Notes: generated from the letters alone by a model not told the origin. Numbered from the stretch's first letter, positions 26,309 to 36,437 are shown. The stretch is 64,000 nucleotides of DNA from Alphaproteobacteria bacterium GWF2_58_20 (GCA_001768735.1 MEMB01000006.1:62001-126000), one strand, 5' to 3'. Numbers and translations are program-made.

Positions 26309-28207
26309 ATGCGTCCGGTGACACCGGTTCTGGACCAGGTGGCGGAGGATGTCCTGGCCTTGCGGGCCCTGCCTGCCAATTTGCTGCCCGCCCTTGCGGA
26401 AGAGGTGCGGTCGGAGATGATTGATGCCGTGTCCCAGACTGGCGGGCATCTGGGCGCGGGTCTTGGGGTGGTGGAACTGACCATCGCCCTGCACCGGGTT
26501 TTCAACACGCCGCAGGATCGTCTTGTCTGGGATGTCGGTCACCAGGCCTATCCGCACAAGATCCTCACCGGACGCCGCAGCCGCATTCGCACCTTGCGGC
26601 AGGAAGGTGGCCTGTCCGGGTTTACCAAACGGGACGAAAGCCCGTTTGATCCGTTTGGCGCGGGCCATTCCTCTACCTCCATCAGTGCCGGGCTCGGCAT
26701 GGCGGTGGCGCAGGAGCTGTTGGGGCAAGACGTGAGAACCATCGCGGTCATCGGGGATGGGGCGCTGTCCGGCGGCATGGCCTGGGAGGCCCTCAACAAT
26801 GCCGGTTTCCTGCGCAAGCGGCTCATCATTATCCTCAATGACAACGACATGTCGATTTCGCCGCCTGTCGGAGCGGTCAGCGCCTATCTGGCCCGCCTCC
26901 TGTCCTCGCGGTCCTACCGCCGGTTGCGGGCCAAGGCCAAGGACGTTACGGGCCTGCTGTCCGGTACCCTGCAAAAGGTGGCGCGCCGCGCCGAAGAACA
27001 TGCCCGTGGCCTGATGACCGGGGGCACCCTGTTCGAGGAATTGGGCCTTTATTATGTCGGCCCCATCAACGGCCATGATTTTTCGCAGCTTATTCCCGTG
27101 CTGGAAAACCTGCGCGACAGCCCCGCCGAGGGGCCCGTTCTGGTGCATGTGGTGACGGAAAAGGGGCGTGGGTATGCGCCTGCGGAATCCTCGCCTGACC
27201 GGTTGCATGCGGTGACGGCCTTTGACAAGGTCACCGGCAAGCCGGCCTCCAGTCTGAAACCACAAAAACCATGTTTTACCCAAGTGTTTTCCGAAACGCT
27301 GGTGGATTGCGCATCCCGGGATGGGAAGATTGTTGCCATTACGGCGGCCATGCCTTCCGGGACCGGGCTGGGCATGTTTGCCGAGCGGTTTCCATCACGT
27401 TTTTTTGATGTGGGAATCGCCGAACAGCATGCGGTGACCTTTGCGGCCGGCCTTGCCGCAGAAGGCCTCAAGCCCTTTGTGGCGCTCTATTCCACCTTTC
27501 TCCAGCGCGCAGTTGACCAGGTGATGCATGATGTGGCGCTGCAAAACCTGCCGGTGCGTTTTGCCATTGACCGGGCGGGCCTGGTGGGAGGCGATGGCGC
27601 CACCCATGCCGGGGCTTATGACACCGCCATGCTGGGATGTTTGCCGGGCATGGTGCTGATGGCGGCGGCCGACGCGGCAGAACTTCAGGCCATGGTGGTG
27701 ACGGCGGCGGCACATGATGCCGGGCCCATTGCTTTCCGCTATCCGCGCGGAGCGGGCGGGGACGCATGTCTTTCTGACAGCCCGGCTGTTCTTCCCCTTG
27801 GCCGTGGACGGGTGGTGCGGGAAGGGGAGGATGTGGCCATCCTGTCTTATGGTGCCCGTCTCTCCGAAGCCCTCAAGGCCGCTGAGACGCTGGCCAGGCA
27901 TGGGATGTCTGCAACCGTGGCCGATGCTCGGTTTGCCCGTCCCCTGGATGAGGATCTGTTATTGAACCTGGTGCGCAACCATCGGGCCCTGCTGACAGTT
28001 GAGGAAGGGTCCGTGGGCGGATTTTCAAGCCTGGTGCTGCAGGCCCTCAGCGGGCATGGAGCGCTGGATGATGGCCGGTGCCGTGTGCGCTGCCTGACCC
28101 TGCCGGACCGTTATGTGGCGCAGGATGCCAGCATGGAAAACCAGTACCATGCCTGTGGGCTGGATGCCTCTGCCATGGTGGAGGCCATCCGGAAGATGAT
28201 GCGCTGA
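26309..28207 (+). CDS. dxs: 1-deoxy-D-xylulose-5-phosphate synthase
   Basis: A 632-residue thiamine-diphosphate enzyme making DXP from pyruvate and glyceraldehyde-3-phosphate, the entry step of the MEP isoprenoid pathway. The thiamine-binding motif is [18 protein letters not shown]; the transketolase pyrimidine domain ([17 protein letters not shown]) and C-terminal domain follow. It starts one base after the ispA stop. The gene converges with sppA 32 bases downstream. Confidence 0.95.
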   Translation: MRPVTPVLDQVAEDVLALRALPANLLPALAEEVRSEMIDAVSQTGGHLGAGLGVVELTIALHRVFNTPQDRLVWDVGHQAYPHKILTGRRSRIRTLRQEGGLSGFTKRDESPFDPFGAGHSSTSISAGLGMAVAQELLGQDVRTIAVIGDGALSGGMAWEALNNAGFLRKRLIIILNDNDMSISPPVGAVSAYLARLLSSRSYRRLRAKAKDVTGLLSGTLQKVARRAEEHARGLMTGGTLFEELGLYYVGPINGHDFSQLIPVLENLRDSPAEGPVLVHVVTEKGRGYAPAESSPDRLHAVTAFDKVTGKPASSLKPQKPCFTQVFSETLVDCASRDGKIVAITAAMPSGTGLGMFAERFPSRFFDVGIAEQHAVTFAAGLAAEGLKPFVALYSTFLQRAVDQVMHDVALQNLPVRFAIDRAGLVGGDGATHAGAYDTAMLGCLPGMVLMAAADAAELQAMVVTAAAHDAGPIAFRYPRGAGGDACLSDSPAVLPLGRGRVVREGEDVAILSYGARLSEALKAAETLARHGMSATVADARFARPLDEDLLLNLVRNHRALLTVEEGSVGGFSSLVLQALSGHGALDDGRCRVRCLTLPDRYVAQDASMENQYHACGLDASAMVEAIRKMMR

Positions 28208-28233
28208 AACACGTTTGGAGCCGGGGCGCTGGC

Positions 28234-28249
28234 CGGGCATTAATGCCCG
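28234..28249. terminator. Palindrome at the dxs/sppA convergence
   Basis: CGGGCAT-TA-ATGCCCG, a perfect seven-base inverted repeat with a two-base centre, lies between the converging genes and contains the sppA stop codon. It may act as a weak bidirectional terminator, but there is no T-run. Confidence 0.3.
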
Positions 28250-30006
28250 ATGTTAATAGGCTGCATGTGGGCGGTGCCGGAGGCATCACCGGCCATCAAG
28301 CCCAACCATGCCCGGATGTGGCTGTTTCCAAAACCCAAGCCCCGGAAATCCATGAAAAGGCGGCGCAAGCTGGCCAGAATGCCATCCTTGCGGGCATAGG
28401 GAATGAGGGGAACATCCTGCTGGCGGCTGATGCCCGCAGTTTCTCTTGCGGCAAGCCAGGCTTCATGCAATCCGCCAATGCCATCCACCAAATGGAGGCC
28501 CAGCGCCTGGCGTCCTGTCCAGACACGTCCCTGGGCGACCATTTCCACCTCTTCAGGAGAAAGGCCGCGGGCGGCCGCAACCCGTGTCTTGAACTGTTCG
28601 TAAATCGCATCCACAAGCGTATCGATGTGCGTGCTTTCTTCCGGAGTGAAGGGGCGGGCCGGCGACCACATCAGGGCATTTTCCCCGGAGGAAACCCCCT
28701 CCCACGAGACGCCCAGTTTCGTCAGCAGCTCCTGGGCCACCGGTTTGCCGGCCAGGACGCCAATAGACCCTGTGAGGGTGGTGTTCTGGGCAATGATGCG
28801 GTTGGCATCCATGGCAATCCAGTATCCACCGGATGCGGCTGTGTTGCCCATGGAGACCACCACGGGAATATTGGAGGCGCGCGCCCGCAGAATGGCACCA
28901 CGGACCGTTTCCGAGGCAACGGCGGATCCGCCGGGGCTGTCAACCCTCAGGACAATGGCGGCCACATTTTCATCATCCGTGGCATCCATGATTTCCGCAG
29001 CCACAGTTTCCGCCTGGCCAAGGGTATTTTCAGAAAAGGGGGCCATGCTGCCATCAGTGCCCCGCCGGATTTCCCCGGTGGCATAGATGAGGGCAATGTT
29101 TTTCTGGTCCCCCGATACATTGGGCGCATGCGATGCCAGATAGTCGAAAAGGTCCATGCTGTCGGCGTCCGATCCGGCCCGCGAGAGGGTGTCCTCAAAG
29201 ACGGTTTCGGAATGGGCAATGCCATCAATCAGATGGGTTTCAAGGGCATCTTCAGCGGTCAGGGGGGCTTTGGCCACCAGCGTTTCGAGTTTTTCCAATG
29301 GAATGTGCCGGGCGGCAACAATGTCTTCAAGAACGGTTGCGGAAATGTCCTGAACAAGGGATTCCAGCATGTCGCGGTTGGCAGGTGTCATGGCGCTCTT
29401 GGTCAGCATGTCCGCCGCGGTCTTGTAGTCCTTGCGGGTTCGCATGTCGAAGGAGATGCCAAGTTTGGACAGGGCGTCCCTGGCAAAATAGCCTTCAATA
29501 CCGATACCGGTTAGGCCAACAAGCCCAACAGGTTGAACCCATATTTCATCAAAGGCGGTGGCAAGGTGATAGGCGCCTGTTGCCGAATCCATTTCCCCAA
29601 AGCTGTCTGCAAAGGCAATGGCAAAACGGCCTGTGCGCCTGAAACGCTTCAAGGCCTGGCGCAATTCCTCATTCTGGGCAAACCCCAGTTCGCTGCGTCC
29701 GACATCCAGCAGGATGCCTTTGATGTGCGGATCGGCGGATGCCACATCAAGGGCGTCAACCATCATGCCAAAACTGGCAGGGGATCCGTGAAACAGGCCT
29801 TGGAGGGGATCACCGCCTGCGCTTTCCTCCATGGGGCCTTCCAGCGTGGCCGTGAGGACAAGATCTGGTGCTGGAGTGGCGGGTGTTTCCATGCTGCGAT
29901 AGATGAAAAGCCCGGCGGATACCATGGCCAGAGCCACCACAACCCCCAGGATGGCAAAGATGCCGATGACGAAATGGTAGAGGAATTTCAGCATCTTGCC
30001 AAACAT
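28240..30006 (-). CDS. sppA: Signal peptide peptidase SppA, long (67K) type
   Basis: A 588-residue S49 protease with one N-terminal membrane anchor (residues 6-32). The tandem SppA domains of the long form are present. The catalytic serine is expected in SMGNTAASGGYWIAMDANRI, and the N-terminal domain should supply the lysine; DSPGGSAVASE is the conserved Gly-rich loop. SppA degrades cleaved signal peptides in the membrane. AAGGG precedes the ATG. It lies ten bases after fabI on the same strand. Confidence 0.9.
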   Translation of the reverse strand: MFGKMLKFLYHFVIGIFAILGVVVALAMVSAGLFIYRSMETPATPAPDLVLTATLEGPMEESAGGDPLQGLFHGSPASFGMMVDALDVASADPHIKGILLDVGRSELGFAQNEELRQALKRFRRTGRFAIAFADSFGEMDSATGAYHLATAFDEIWVQPVGLVGLTGIGIEGYFARDALSKLGISFDMRTRKDYKTAADMLTKSAMTPANRDMLESLVQDISATVLEDIVAARHIPLEKLETLVAKAPLTAEDALETHLIDGIAHSETVFEDTLSRAGSDADSMDLFDYLASHAPNVSGDQKNIALIYATGEIRRGTDGSMAPFSENTLGQAETVAAEIMDATDDENVAAIVLRVDSPGGSAVASETVRGAILRARASNIPVVVSMGNTAASGGYWIAMDANRIIAQNTTLTGSIGVLAGKPVAQELLTKLGVSWEGVSSGENALMWSPARPFTPEESTHIDTLVDAIYEQFKTRVAAARGLSPEEVEMVAQGRVWTGRQALGLHLVDGIGGLHEAWLAARETAGISRQQDVPLIPYARKDGILASLRRLFMDFRGLGFGNSHIRAWLGLMAGDASGTAHMQPINIGH

Positions 30007-30016
30007 GGGGTATCCC

Positions 30017-30862
30017 TTACTCCGGTTTTGTACCGGAAATGCTTTGCAGCAGTTCGGCGCTTTCCGCCACCTTGTCCGGCATGATCATGCCCATGGCGTG
30101 GTAGCCCGCATCCACATGCACCACTTCTCCGGTGATGCCGCGGCCCAGGTCGGACAGCAGGCACAGGGCCATGCCGCCCACGTCTTCAATGGTTACGTTT
30201 TCCTGCATGGGGGAGTTGAGTTCATTCCATTTCAGGATGGCGCGGAAATCACCGATGCCCGCAGCCGCCAGCGTCTTGATGGGGCCCGCAGATATGGCGT
30301 TGACACGGATTTTGTTGCGGCCGACATCGGTGGCGAGGTAGCGCACCGACGCTTCCAGGGCCGACTTGGCAACGCCCATGACATTGTAGTTGGGCATGAC
30401 GCGCTCGGCGCCAAGGTAGCTGAGGGTGAGCATGCTGCCACCGTCCGGCATCAGCTCGGCCGCGCGCTTGGCCACGGCGGTGAAGGAGAACACGGACACG
30501 TCCATGGTCTTGAGGAAGTTGCTGCGGGTGGTGTTGAGGTAAAGGCCATCCAGTTCGTTCTTGTCAGACCAGGCGATGGCATGGACGACGAAGTCGATCT
30601 TGCCCCACTGCGCCTTGATGGCGGCAAAGGTGGCGTCAAGGCTGGCATCGTCACAGACATCGCAGGGCAGGATGATTTTTGAACCCACGGATTCGGCCAG
30701 CGGCATCACCCGCTTGGCAAGGGTCTCTCCCTGGTAGGTGAAGGCCAGTTCGGCGCCATGCTGGGCGGCCAGTTTGGCGATCCCCCAGGCGATGGAGCGG
30801 TCATTGGCGACCCCCATGATGAGGCCGCGTTTTCCGGCCATGATCGGATTGGAATTCGTCAT
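30017..30862 (-). CDS. fabI: Enoyl-[acyl-carrier-protein] reductase (NADH) FabI
   Basis: A 281-residue short-chain dehydrogenase catalysing the last reduction of fatty-acid elongation; the target of triclosan. Cofactor motif MGVANDRSIAWGIA; active site Tyr139, Tyr149 and Lys156 (SYLGAERVMPNYNVMGVAK). The ATG at 30862 is preceded by GAGGA; 14 more residues upstream are open but do not fit the family. Forms a pair with sppA downstream. Confidence 0.95.
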   Translation of the reverse strand: MTNSNPIMAGKRGLIMGVANDRSIAWGIAKLAAQHGAELAFTYQGETLAKRVMPLAESVGSKIILPCDVCDDASLDATFAAIKAQWGKIDFVVHAIAWSDKNELDGLYLNTTRSNFLKTMDVSVFSFTAVAKRAAELMPDGGSMLTLSYLGAERVMPNYNVMGVAKSALEASVRYLATDVGRNKIRVNAISAGPIKTLAAAGIGDFRAILKWNELNSPMQENVTIEDVGGMALCLLSDLGRGITGEVVHVDAGYHAMGMIMPDKVAESAELLQSISGTKPE

Positions 30863-30910
30863 GTTATCCTCGTTTGGTGTTGCGTGTTGTGTTGTTGTAG
30901 CCAAAAATTT

Positions 30911-31378
30911 TTATCGTGTCCCGACAATTTTCCAGGAGCCATCCGGCTGCTGGCATGCCGTGCCGTAACCGACATGCGGGTTACCGCCGACATAGATGTC
31001 CTGCGTGAATTCACGGCAGTAAAGGCCGGAGGGCGTATAGCCTTCGCGCACGGCGGTGTAGGTGCCGCCATTTCCGGTTTGCGGATTGTTCCAGCTGATC
31101 GGTTCCCCGATGGGGGCGGTCTGCGCCTGGGAAGCGGCATAATTCATCGCGCTTTTGTCTTCCATGGAAAGGGCGATGTTGCTGCCGGCCAGCGCGCCGA
31201 GAACGGCGCCAGCCGCCGCCATGGCGACCTTGCCGTCGCCCGAACCAAATTGTGATCCCAGCCAGCCGCCGGTGAGGGCGCCGATGCCGCCGCCCGTGGC
31301 TTGCCGGTTCCAGCGGCTGTCATTGGAGCAACCGGCCACAAGGCCGGCGACAAGGAGGAGGGAAAGGGTCTTGTTCAT
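30911..31378 (-). CDS. Glycine-zipper surface lipoprotein (17 kDa antigen-like)
   Basis: A 155-residue lipoprotein. The lipobox is LVAGC (Cys16) after MNKTLSLLLVAGL. A glycine-zipper 2TM-like segment follows (GGGIGALTGGWLGSQFGSGDG, then AAAGAVLGALAGSNIA), and the C-terminal domain YREFT-like part (GLYCREFTQDIYVGG) with CQQPDGSWKIV matches the rickettsial 17-kDa antigen / RT0821 family. Probably outer-membrane anchored; role unknown, often linked to envelope integrity. Confidence 0.8.
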   Translation of the reverse strand: MNKTLSLLLVAGLVAGCSNDSRWNRQATGGGIGALTGGWLGSQFGSGDGKVAMAAAGAVLGALAGSNIALSMEDKSAMNYAASQAQTAPIGEPISWNNPQTGNGGTYTAVREGYTPSGLYCREFTQDIYVGGNPHVGYGTACQQPDGSWKIVGTR

Positions 31379-31413
31379 GGAAGGCGTCCTTGGAAAAGGT
31401 TTTTCAGGAAAAT

Positions 31414-31443
31414 CCGCCTGCCCCGATATCCGGGAACAGGCGG
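31414..31443 (-). terminator. Terminator of the DUF805 gene
   Basis: CCGCCTG/CAGGCGG stem with a 16-base loop; on the minus strand it is followed by ATTTTCC. It lies 23 bases past the DUF805 stop. Confidence 0.6.
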
Positions 31444-31465
31444 AAGGATGTTTGTTTTCTTCAGG

Positions 31466-31855
31466 TCAGGAAACCACAGGGGCTTCTGGCGTGGTGGGTG
31501 TGGCCGACGCGGCAATGCCCTTCGGGTTTGCGCCGAAACGGTTGTTGCCGGGCGTGCTGTCAAGGCACATCAGGACAATGAAGGCGATGATGCCGAGAAT
31601 GGGAATGAAAGCCAGCAGCATCCACCAGCCGCTGCGGTCGGTATCATGCAGGCGGCGGAAGGAAAGTGCCAGGCTGGGCAGGAGAATGGCCAGCATGTAA
31701 AAGAGGTTGAGGGCCGGCAGGCTGATAAGGCGTGCAACAAGGCCAATGCCGATGCTGACGATGAGGTTCATGAGCGTGAACATCCAGAATTCCTGGCGCG
31801 TGGCGCGGCCATTGAAAACGGTGTATTTCTTCAGGACATCAATATACCAGTGCAT
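31466..31855 (-). CDS. DUF805 inner-membrane protein
   Basis: A 129-residue membrane protein with the DUF805 signature: WYIDVLKKYTVFNGRATRQEFW at the N-terminus, then helices about 28-50, 54-65 and 75-95, with the conserved RRLHDTDRSGWW between them. The tail is soluble and proline/alanine rich. DUF805 (YhaH-like) function is unknown. CCAAGGGGAAAAC precedes the ATG at 31855. Confidence 0.85.
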   Translation of the reverse strand: MHWYIDVLKKYTVFNGRATRQEFWMFTLMNLIVSIGIGLVARLISLPALNLFYMLAILLPSLALSFRRLHDTDRSGWWMLLAFIPILGIIAFIVLMCLDSTPGNNRFGANPKGIAASATPTTPEAPVVS

Positions 31856-32089
31856 GTTTTCCCCTTGGAGTTGTTGGTTGATAGTACCTTGAAGGTACTC
31901 CAGCCATACCACCTCTTGCGTCTTTTGTCCACACGCCCCTTAATGGAGGGCCCTTTCGGGAAACGCGAAATCTCCCGGGCGCGGGGCGCGGTTCCTGCCG
32001 GCGGAGACAAGCTCTTGCATCTTTTGCCCACCTGTCATAAATTGCTCCGGCATCCCGTATGAACCCATGGTTTCCAAGGAGCCGAACGC

Positions 32090-33577
32090 ATGAAAAAGCT
32101 CGTCCTCGCCTGCCTCTTCCTGCTTGCTGCCATGTTCCCTGCCCAAGCAGCGATGCCCGACCCCGACAATTCCACCTGGTTTACGCAAGGGGCATCTCCA
32201 CAGGACGCCAAGGTCAAGCTTTACTTTTTCTGGTCACAGACCTGTCCGCACTGCCATGAAGCCAAGCCTTTCCTTGATGGGCTGGCGAAGGAATGGCCGT
32301 GGCTGGACATCCAGTCCTATGAGATCAGCCGCAACCGGCAGAATGCTGGCATGTATGAGATGATGGCGCGCATGCTGGGGGAAGAAGCCCAGTATGTTCC
32401 GGCCTTCTTTTATTGCGGAAAGAGCGAACGCGGCTATGACAAGGCCGAGACCAGCGGGAGTCTCCTCAGGAGCAAGCTGGAAGGATGCCATGCGGCCCTC
32501 CTGCACGCGCAGGCCAGAACAACGCCCTCATCGCCAGAAACGGTTGTCGTGCAGGATGCAGGCAAGGCGGTTGTTGCGGAACCGGTTATCCGGGCTGTGG
32601 CGGACGACAAGGTTGCAGCCCCCGCAGTGACGCTGGCAAAACCGGAAACCCGCCCGGCACCGGAGACCGGTTTCCCCAAGGCCCCATCGCGGGAGAGTTT
32701 TGCCCAGCCCCAACCGGCAAGGCCGGAACAGGCTGCGAAGGAGACATTCCGTATTCCGTTTGTGGGAGACATGTCCGCAGATGACCTGTCCCTGCCCATG
32801 CTGACCGTCATGCTGGCGGGCATGGACGCCTTCAACCCTTGTGCCTTTTTTGTCCTGCTGTTCCTGCTGAGCGTGATGGTGCGGGCGCAAAGCCGCTGGC
32901 GCATGGGGCTTGTGGGGGGGGTCTTCGTGTTCATTTCCGGCCTGGTGTATTTCCTGTTCATGTCGGTGTGGTTGACCGCTTTTGGCATCATTGCCCGCCT
33001 CAACATCTTTGCCGTGGTGACCACCATTGCAGGCATTGTGGCTGTCCTGATTGGCGGCATGGGCGTCAAGGAATTCTATTTTTTCCGCAAAGGTCCCTCG
33101 CTCTCCATTCCTGACAGCGCCAAGCCAAAGCTGTTTGAGCGGATGAATGCGCTGGTGAGTGCGGACAGCCTGGTGACCATGCTGGTGGGAACCGTGACCC
33201 TGGCCGCTGTGGCCAACAGTTATGAGCTTTTGTGTACAGCGGGTTTCCCCATGGTTTATACCAATGCGCTTACGGGCGCGGGCCTGTCCACCTTCACCCG
33301 TTACATGTACCTGGTGGCCTACAATGTCATTTATGTGGTGCCACTCGCGGTGATTGTGGGCGTGTTTACCGCCACCATGGGGGCGCGCAAGCTGAAGGAA
33401 AGCGAAGGCCGCACGCTTAAACTGCTTTCGGGCGTGATGATGATGGGGCTTGGGATTGTGCTGATTGTCAAGCCGGCCCTCCTCAGCAGCGTCAGTGCCG
33501 CATCCCTGCTGATTGCCGGGGCCATCATCCTTGTTGCGGTTCTGGTTGTTCTGGATCGCCGCCGCGTGCATGGCTAA
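32090..33577 (+). CDS. Thioredoxin-fold / DsbD-like membrane fusion protein
   Basis: A 495-residue exported protein in three parts. The signal peptide ends near FPAQA. Residues about 40-145 form a thioredoxin-like domain with the active site CPHC (FWSQTCPHCHEA). Residues 150-225 are a proline/alanine-rich linker. The rest is a six- or seven-helix membrane domain whose conserved cysteines, FNPCAFF and YELLCTAGFP, resemble the CcdA/DsbD electron-transfer pair. It should move electrons from the cytoplasm to periplasmic thiols through its own thioredoxin domain. The order (thioredoxin first) is reversed from DsbD. Its partner substrate is unknown. Confidence 0.7.
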   Translation: MKKLVLACLFLLAAMFPAQAAMPDPDNSTWFTQGASPQDAKVKLYFFWSQTCPHCHEAKPFLDGLAKEWPWLDIQSYEISRNRQNAGMYEMMARMLGEEAQYVPAFFYCGKSERGYDKAETSGSLLRSKLEGCHAALLHAQARTTPSSPETVVVQDAGKAVVAEPVIRAVADDKVAAPAVTLAKPETRPAPETGFPKAPSRESFAQPQPARPEQAAKETFRIPFVGDMSADDLSLPMLTVMLAGMDAFNPCAFFVLLFLLSVMVRAQSRWRMGLVGGVFVFISGLVYFLFMSVWLTAFGIIARLNIFAVVTTIAGIVAVLIGGMGVKEFYFFRKGPSLSIPDSAKPKLFERMNALVSADSLVTMLVGTVTLAAVANSYELLCTAGFPMVYTNALTGAGLSTFTRYMYLVAYNVIYVVPLAVIVGVFTATMGARKLKESEGRTLKLLSGVMMMGLGIVLIVKPALLSSVSAASLLIAGAIILVAVLVVLDRRRVHG

Positions 33578-33679
33578 AAAGGCGATCCTTACCTTGAATG
33601 CATGGCAGGCATGCAGAATGGGCATGCCGCATGCCCGATGGAACATGTTAATCTGGCCTTGTCATTCAAGGAGGGCGAC

Positions 33680-34648
33680 ATGACTCCGGCGCAAGCAATA
33701 TTGGAGCGGGCCCAGTGTTCCTGCAATGAAGATCGCAGGCACTTGCAATCCGTCCTGTCCATCATGGAACCCACAGCCTCCGGGGCCATGCTGCTGGACG
33801 ATGTGGCGGCCCAGGAGCCAAAGGTCTTCCTGGAGGCCTGCGAGGATGAAGAACGGGGCGGTGGCCTGCAATTGGACGGCAAGTCCATCTCCATCAACAC
33901 GGACATGATGCGGAACCGTGTCGGTGAGGAGGATATCTGGCTGCTTGCTATCCTTGGCCATGAACTCCAGCATATCTGGCAATTGCGCCGCAAGGATGTG
34001 GGCCGAGACCATTTCCATGCCAATGTTCTTATGGAAAATGTTCATGATCGCCTGTTTTATTGCCGCATGACGGAAGCGGACGCCGTTTCCATGGGAATCC
34101 AGCTCTGTGGGGAGGCGCATCGTCTCGGCCTGCTTGGCGCCCGCAACCCTTGTCTGGAACGCACGCTTTACCGTCCCTGTTTTGAAGCTTTCTTCTCATG
34201 CGTGGAGAAAGACACGAATTCATTGGATGATGGCCGTGCGCGGCGGGCTGCCGCGCAGGCATGGATGGGGATTTCCAGGATCAAGGCCGATTATGAACAG
34301 GGCGGGTTGCAATCTTTCCGCAAGGGAATCTCCCATGTCGCGGGGATGGCTTCCCAGTTGCGGCCCATGCTGGCCCAGCTGGACGCGGAAGACCTGAAGG
34401 CGTTTTTCCCGAAATCCGTTTGGACGGATCCCTCCCGGCGGCAGGCTTTGCTGGAAGCCCTTCCCATGCCGGACGGAAAACCGTATCTTGATGCCGGCAT
34501 CTTTTCCGATCCGGCGTGGAACGAGGTGGAGAAGGGGTGTTTCAGGAAGCAGAGGTTGGCCATCCGTCAGCAAAGGTTTCTGAAACATTCCCTGCTTGTT
34601 GGGTTTCCGGCCCTCCCGGATCCCGCCCTGAAAGTGAGGTTCTCATGA
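33680..34648 (+). CDS. DUF6782-like putative zinc metallopeptidase, first of three
   Basis: A 322-residue protein with the zincin motif HELQH at residues 94-98 (LGHELQHIWQLRR) and a later MTEADAVSMGIQL segment as possible third-ligand region. The ATG at 33680 has AAGGAGG upstream. No signal peptide or membrane helix. It resembles the protein at 265-1311 in motif spacing and overall plan. The three genes 33680-36437 overlap by 1-4 bases, so they are co-translated. Substrate unknown. Confidence 0.65.
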   Translation: MTPAQAILERAQCSCNEDRRHLQSVLSIMEPTASGAMLLDDVAAQEPKVFLEACEDEERGGGLQLDGKSISINTDMMRNRVGEEDIWLLAILGHELQHIWQLRRKDVGRDHFHANVLMENVHDRLFYCRMTEADAVSMGIQLCGEAHRLGLLGARNPCLERTLYRPCFEAFFSCVEKDTNSLDDGRARRAAAQAWMGISRIKADYEQGGLQSFRKGISHVAGMASQLRPMLAQLDAEDLKAFFPKSVWTDPSRRQALLEALPMPDGKPYLDAGIFSDPAWNEVEKGCFRKQRLAIRQQRFLKHSLLVGFPALPDPALKVRFS

Positions 34649-35430
34649 GCATGATTGCGGTTGAAAATTCTCAGGAACGCGAGATTCTTGAAGATGCCCA
34701 GCGCGCCCTGCACGACAGCCCCACAGGTGCCCGCCTGCTGGCGCTGGCGTTTGAGGGGCGGGTTTGCATTGCTTTTGCCGAACAGGAAGAAGATGTGTGG
34801 CTGGATGGCCAGTCCATGACGCTCAGCCGGACGCGGTTTGTGGAAAGTCCGGATGCGGCGGCGCGGGCTGGCATTTTTGCGGCGCTGGCGCAGGGATTTG
34901 CCCAGTTGCGCCATGATCGTGCGGCTTTGCTGAAGGAAGGCCTTGCGCCTTCGGATGCAGTTCTTTTTGAAAAACTGTGCATGGCCGACCGGCATGCAAC
35001 CGCCCTGCAAGTGGCATGGGAAATGTCGAAAAATGGCGATCAGCGTGCGGTGGGCGGGCTTTACCTGAACAAGCCCACCGGGGCGGCGCGCCATGCCGCG
35101 ACAGTGTTTGCCGAAGCGATCCAGCGCGAAGGTGGAAGCCTTGAAAATGGGCGCGCGCGGCGCATGGCGGCGGCCGCGTTCATCGCCCGTCCCGGCGTTG
35201 AGTCCATCCGCATTGAGCGCGATGTCCTGAATGCCGCATGGAAGCGGCGTGGGCATGCCCCGTCCGTTTCCATCGACCGGGTGGTTCGCCTGTGTTTCGG
35301 AGAGGCTTTCGGCCACAGTTACCTTGCCAATGCCAAGGGAAGCCTTGCCCATTTGAAGGGCATGCCCTACCGTCGCCTGCGCACGCCGGGGGCTGCGGCC
35401 CTGCTTTCGGTTTTGGAACCGCGGCGCTGA
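34645..35430 (+). CDS. DUF6782-related protein lacking HExxH, second of three
   Basis: A 261-residue protein similar in layout to its two neighbours but without the metal site: where they have HELxH it reads ALAQGFAQLRHD. The following helix (DRHATALQVAWEMSKNGDQRA) matches the TAHLCWQHK and ATAVDYGWKMYQKGDVRA regions of the paralogs. It therefore looks like a catalytically dead partner, as does the protein at 1634-2584. Starts by ATGA overlap with the gene before. Confidence 0.55.
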   Translation: MSMIAVENSQEREILEDAQRALHDSPTGARLLALAFEGRVCIAFAEQEEDVWLDGQSMTLSRTRFVESPDAAARAGIFAALAQGFAQLRHDRAALLKEGLAPSDAVLFEKLCMADRHATALQVAWEMSKNGDQRAVGGLYLNKPTGAARHAATVFAEAIQREGGSLENGRARRMAAAAFIARPGVESIRIERDVLNAAWKRRGHAPSVSIDRVVRLCFGEAFGHSYLANAKGSLAHLKGMPYRRLRTPGAAALLSVLEPRR

Positions 35431-36437
35431 TGCGCGCCCTGCCAGAACATGTCCGGGCGCTGCTGGCGCCGGGAATGGACAAGCGGAACGAACGCGAGAA
35501 TGCGGCTCTTGCGAAGGCGCTGATGGCCATCCATGCCTGCGGCGATCCCGACGGCCTGCTGCCGGCCGCTGTCCGGCGCGGCGTCGTCTTTGCCTTTGAT
35601 CCGCAGCGGGTACGGCCTCCTGCTGTGGCGGCCACCAACGGCCTCGCCGTCCTGTTTGCCAGAATGCCCGCCCGTCGCGAAGAGATGGGGGATTTCATCC
35701 TTGCCATGGTGCATGAGCTGGCGCATGGCGTACAGGTGGAAAACGGATTTCTGCCCTCCATCTGGGCCCGCGAGGCGGTGCCCGCAGACAGCGTTCTTGT
35801 GTCGGTCCTCATGGAAGCTGCGGCTACGGCCACCGCAGTGGATTATGGCTGGAAGATGTACCAGAAGGGCGATGTCCGTGCCATGGAATCCTTGATGGAT
35901 CCCGCCTATGCCCATGTGGGGGCAGCATGGAGCTACCGTTCCCATGTCTTGCAGAACGGGCCGTGGTCGGTGATGGATGGGTCGGCCAAGGTTGCCGCGG
36001 TGCGTGGGTGGTTTCGGGAAGAGAAGATGGTTGCCCATTACGCAGGAGAAACCTGCGCCCGCATCCGGCGTGAAATTGTCGGAGTGATGGGAGAATTGCG
36101 GCAGAAACGCGATATCCTTGCCCGCATGCTGGCGGAGAATCCCGGTTTTCATCTGGCCGCGCACTTCCTGCCCGGGGAGAGCCTGTCGGCGGAGGGACGG
36201 CTTTGCCGCAGCCTTTACGAAACCCTTGCGCCGCAGCCCGGCCAGCCAATTCTGCTGGATGCCCTTGGCGGCATGAAGGAGCTTGAGGATTTTCGCGGAA
36301 AGTTGCCATCGCGGATGATGGAAGAATGTGGCCGGGATTATCACCACGCCCGCATGGCGCTGATGGCAGAAGAAAAACGCCTGCGCCAGGAGCATCATCC
36401 GGTGGGGCCGGTTCCCCGCTTTGGAAGGAAGTCCTAA
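35430..36437 (+). CDS. DUF6782-like putative zinc metallopeptidase, third of three
   Basis: A 335-residue protein with HELAH at residues 95-99 (MVHELAHGVQVENG) and LMEAAATATAVDYGWKMYQKGD downstream, closely following the pattern of the family. Its ATG shares one base with the previous stop (TGATG). The long C-terminal half is helical and charged. A copy of the short inverted-repeat element starts 15 bases after its stop, as at the end of the first DUF6782 cluster. Confidence 0.65.
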   Translation: MRALPEHVRALLAPGMDKRNERENAALAKALMAIHACGDPDGLLPAAVRRGVVFAFDPQRVRPPAVAATNGLAVLFARMPARREEMGDFILAMVHELAHGVQVENGFLPSIWAREAVPADSVLVSVLMEAAATATAVDYGWKMYQKGDVRAMESLMDPAYAHVGAAWSYRSHVLQNGPWSVMDGSAKVAAVRGWFREEKMVAHYAGETCARIRREIVGVMGELRQKRDILARMLAENPGFHLAAHFLPGESLSAEGRLCRSLYETLAPQPGQPILLDALGGMKELEDFRGKLPSRMMEECGRDYHHARMALMAEEKRLRQEHHPVGPVPRFGRKS

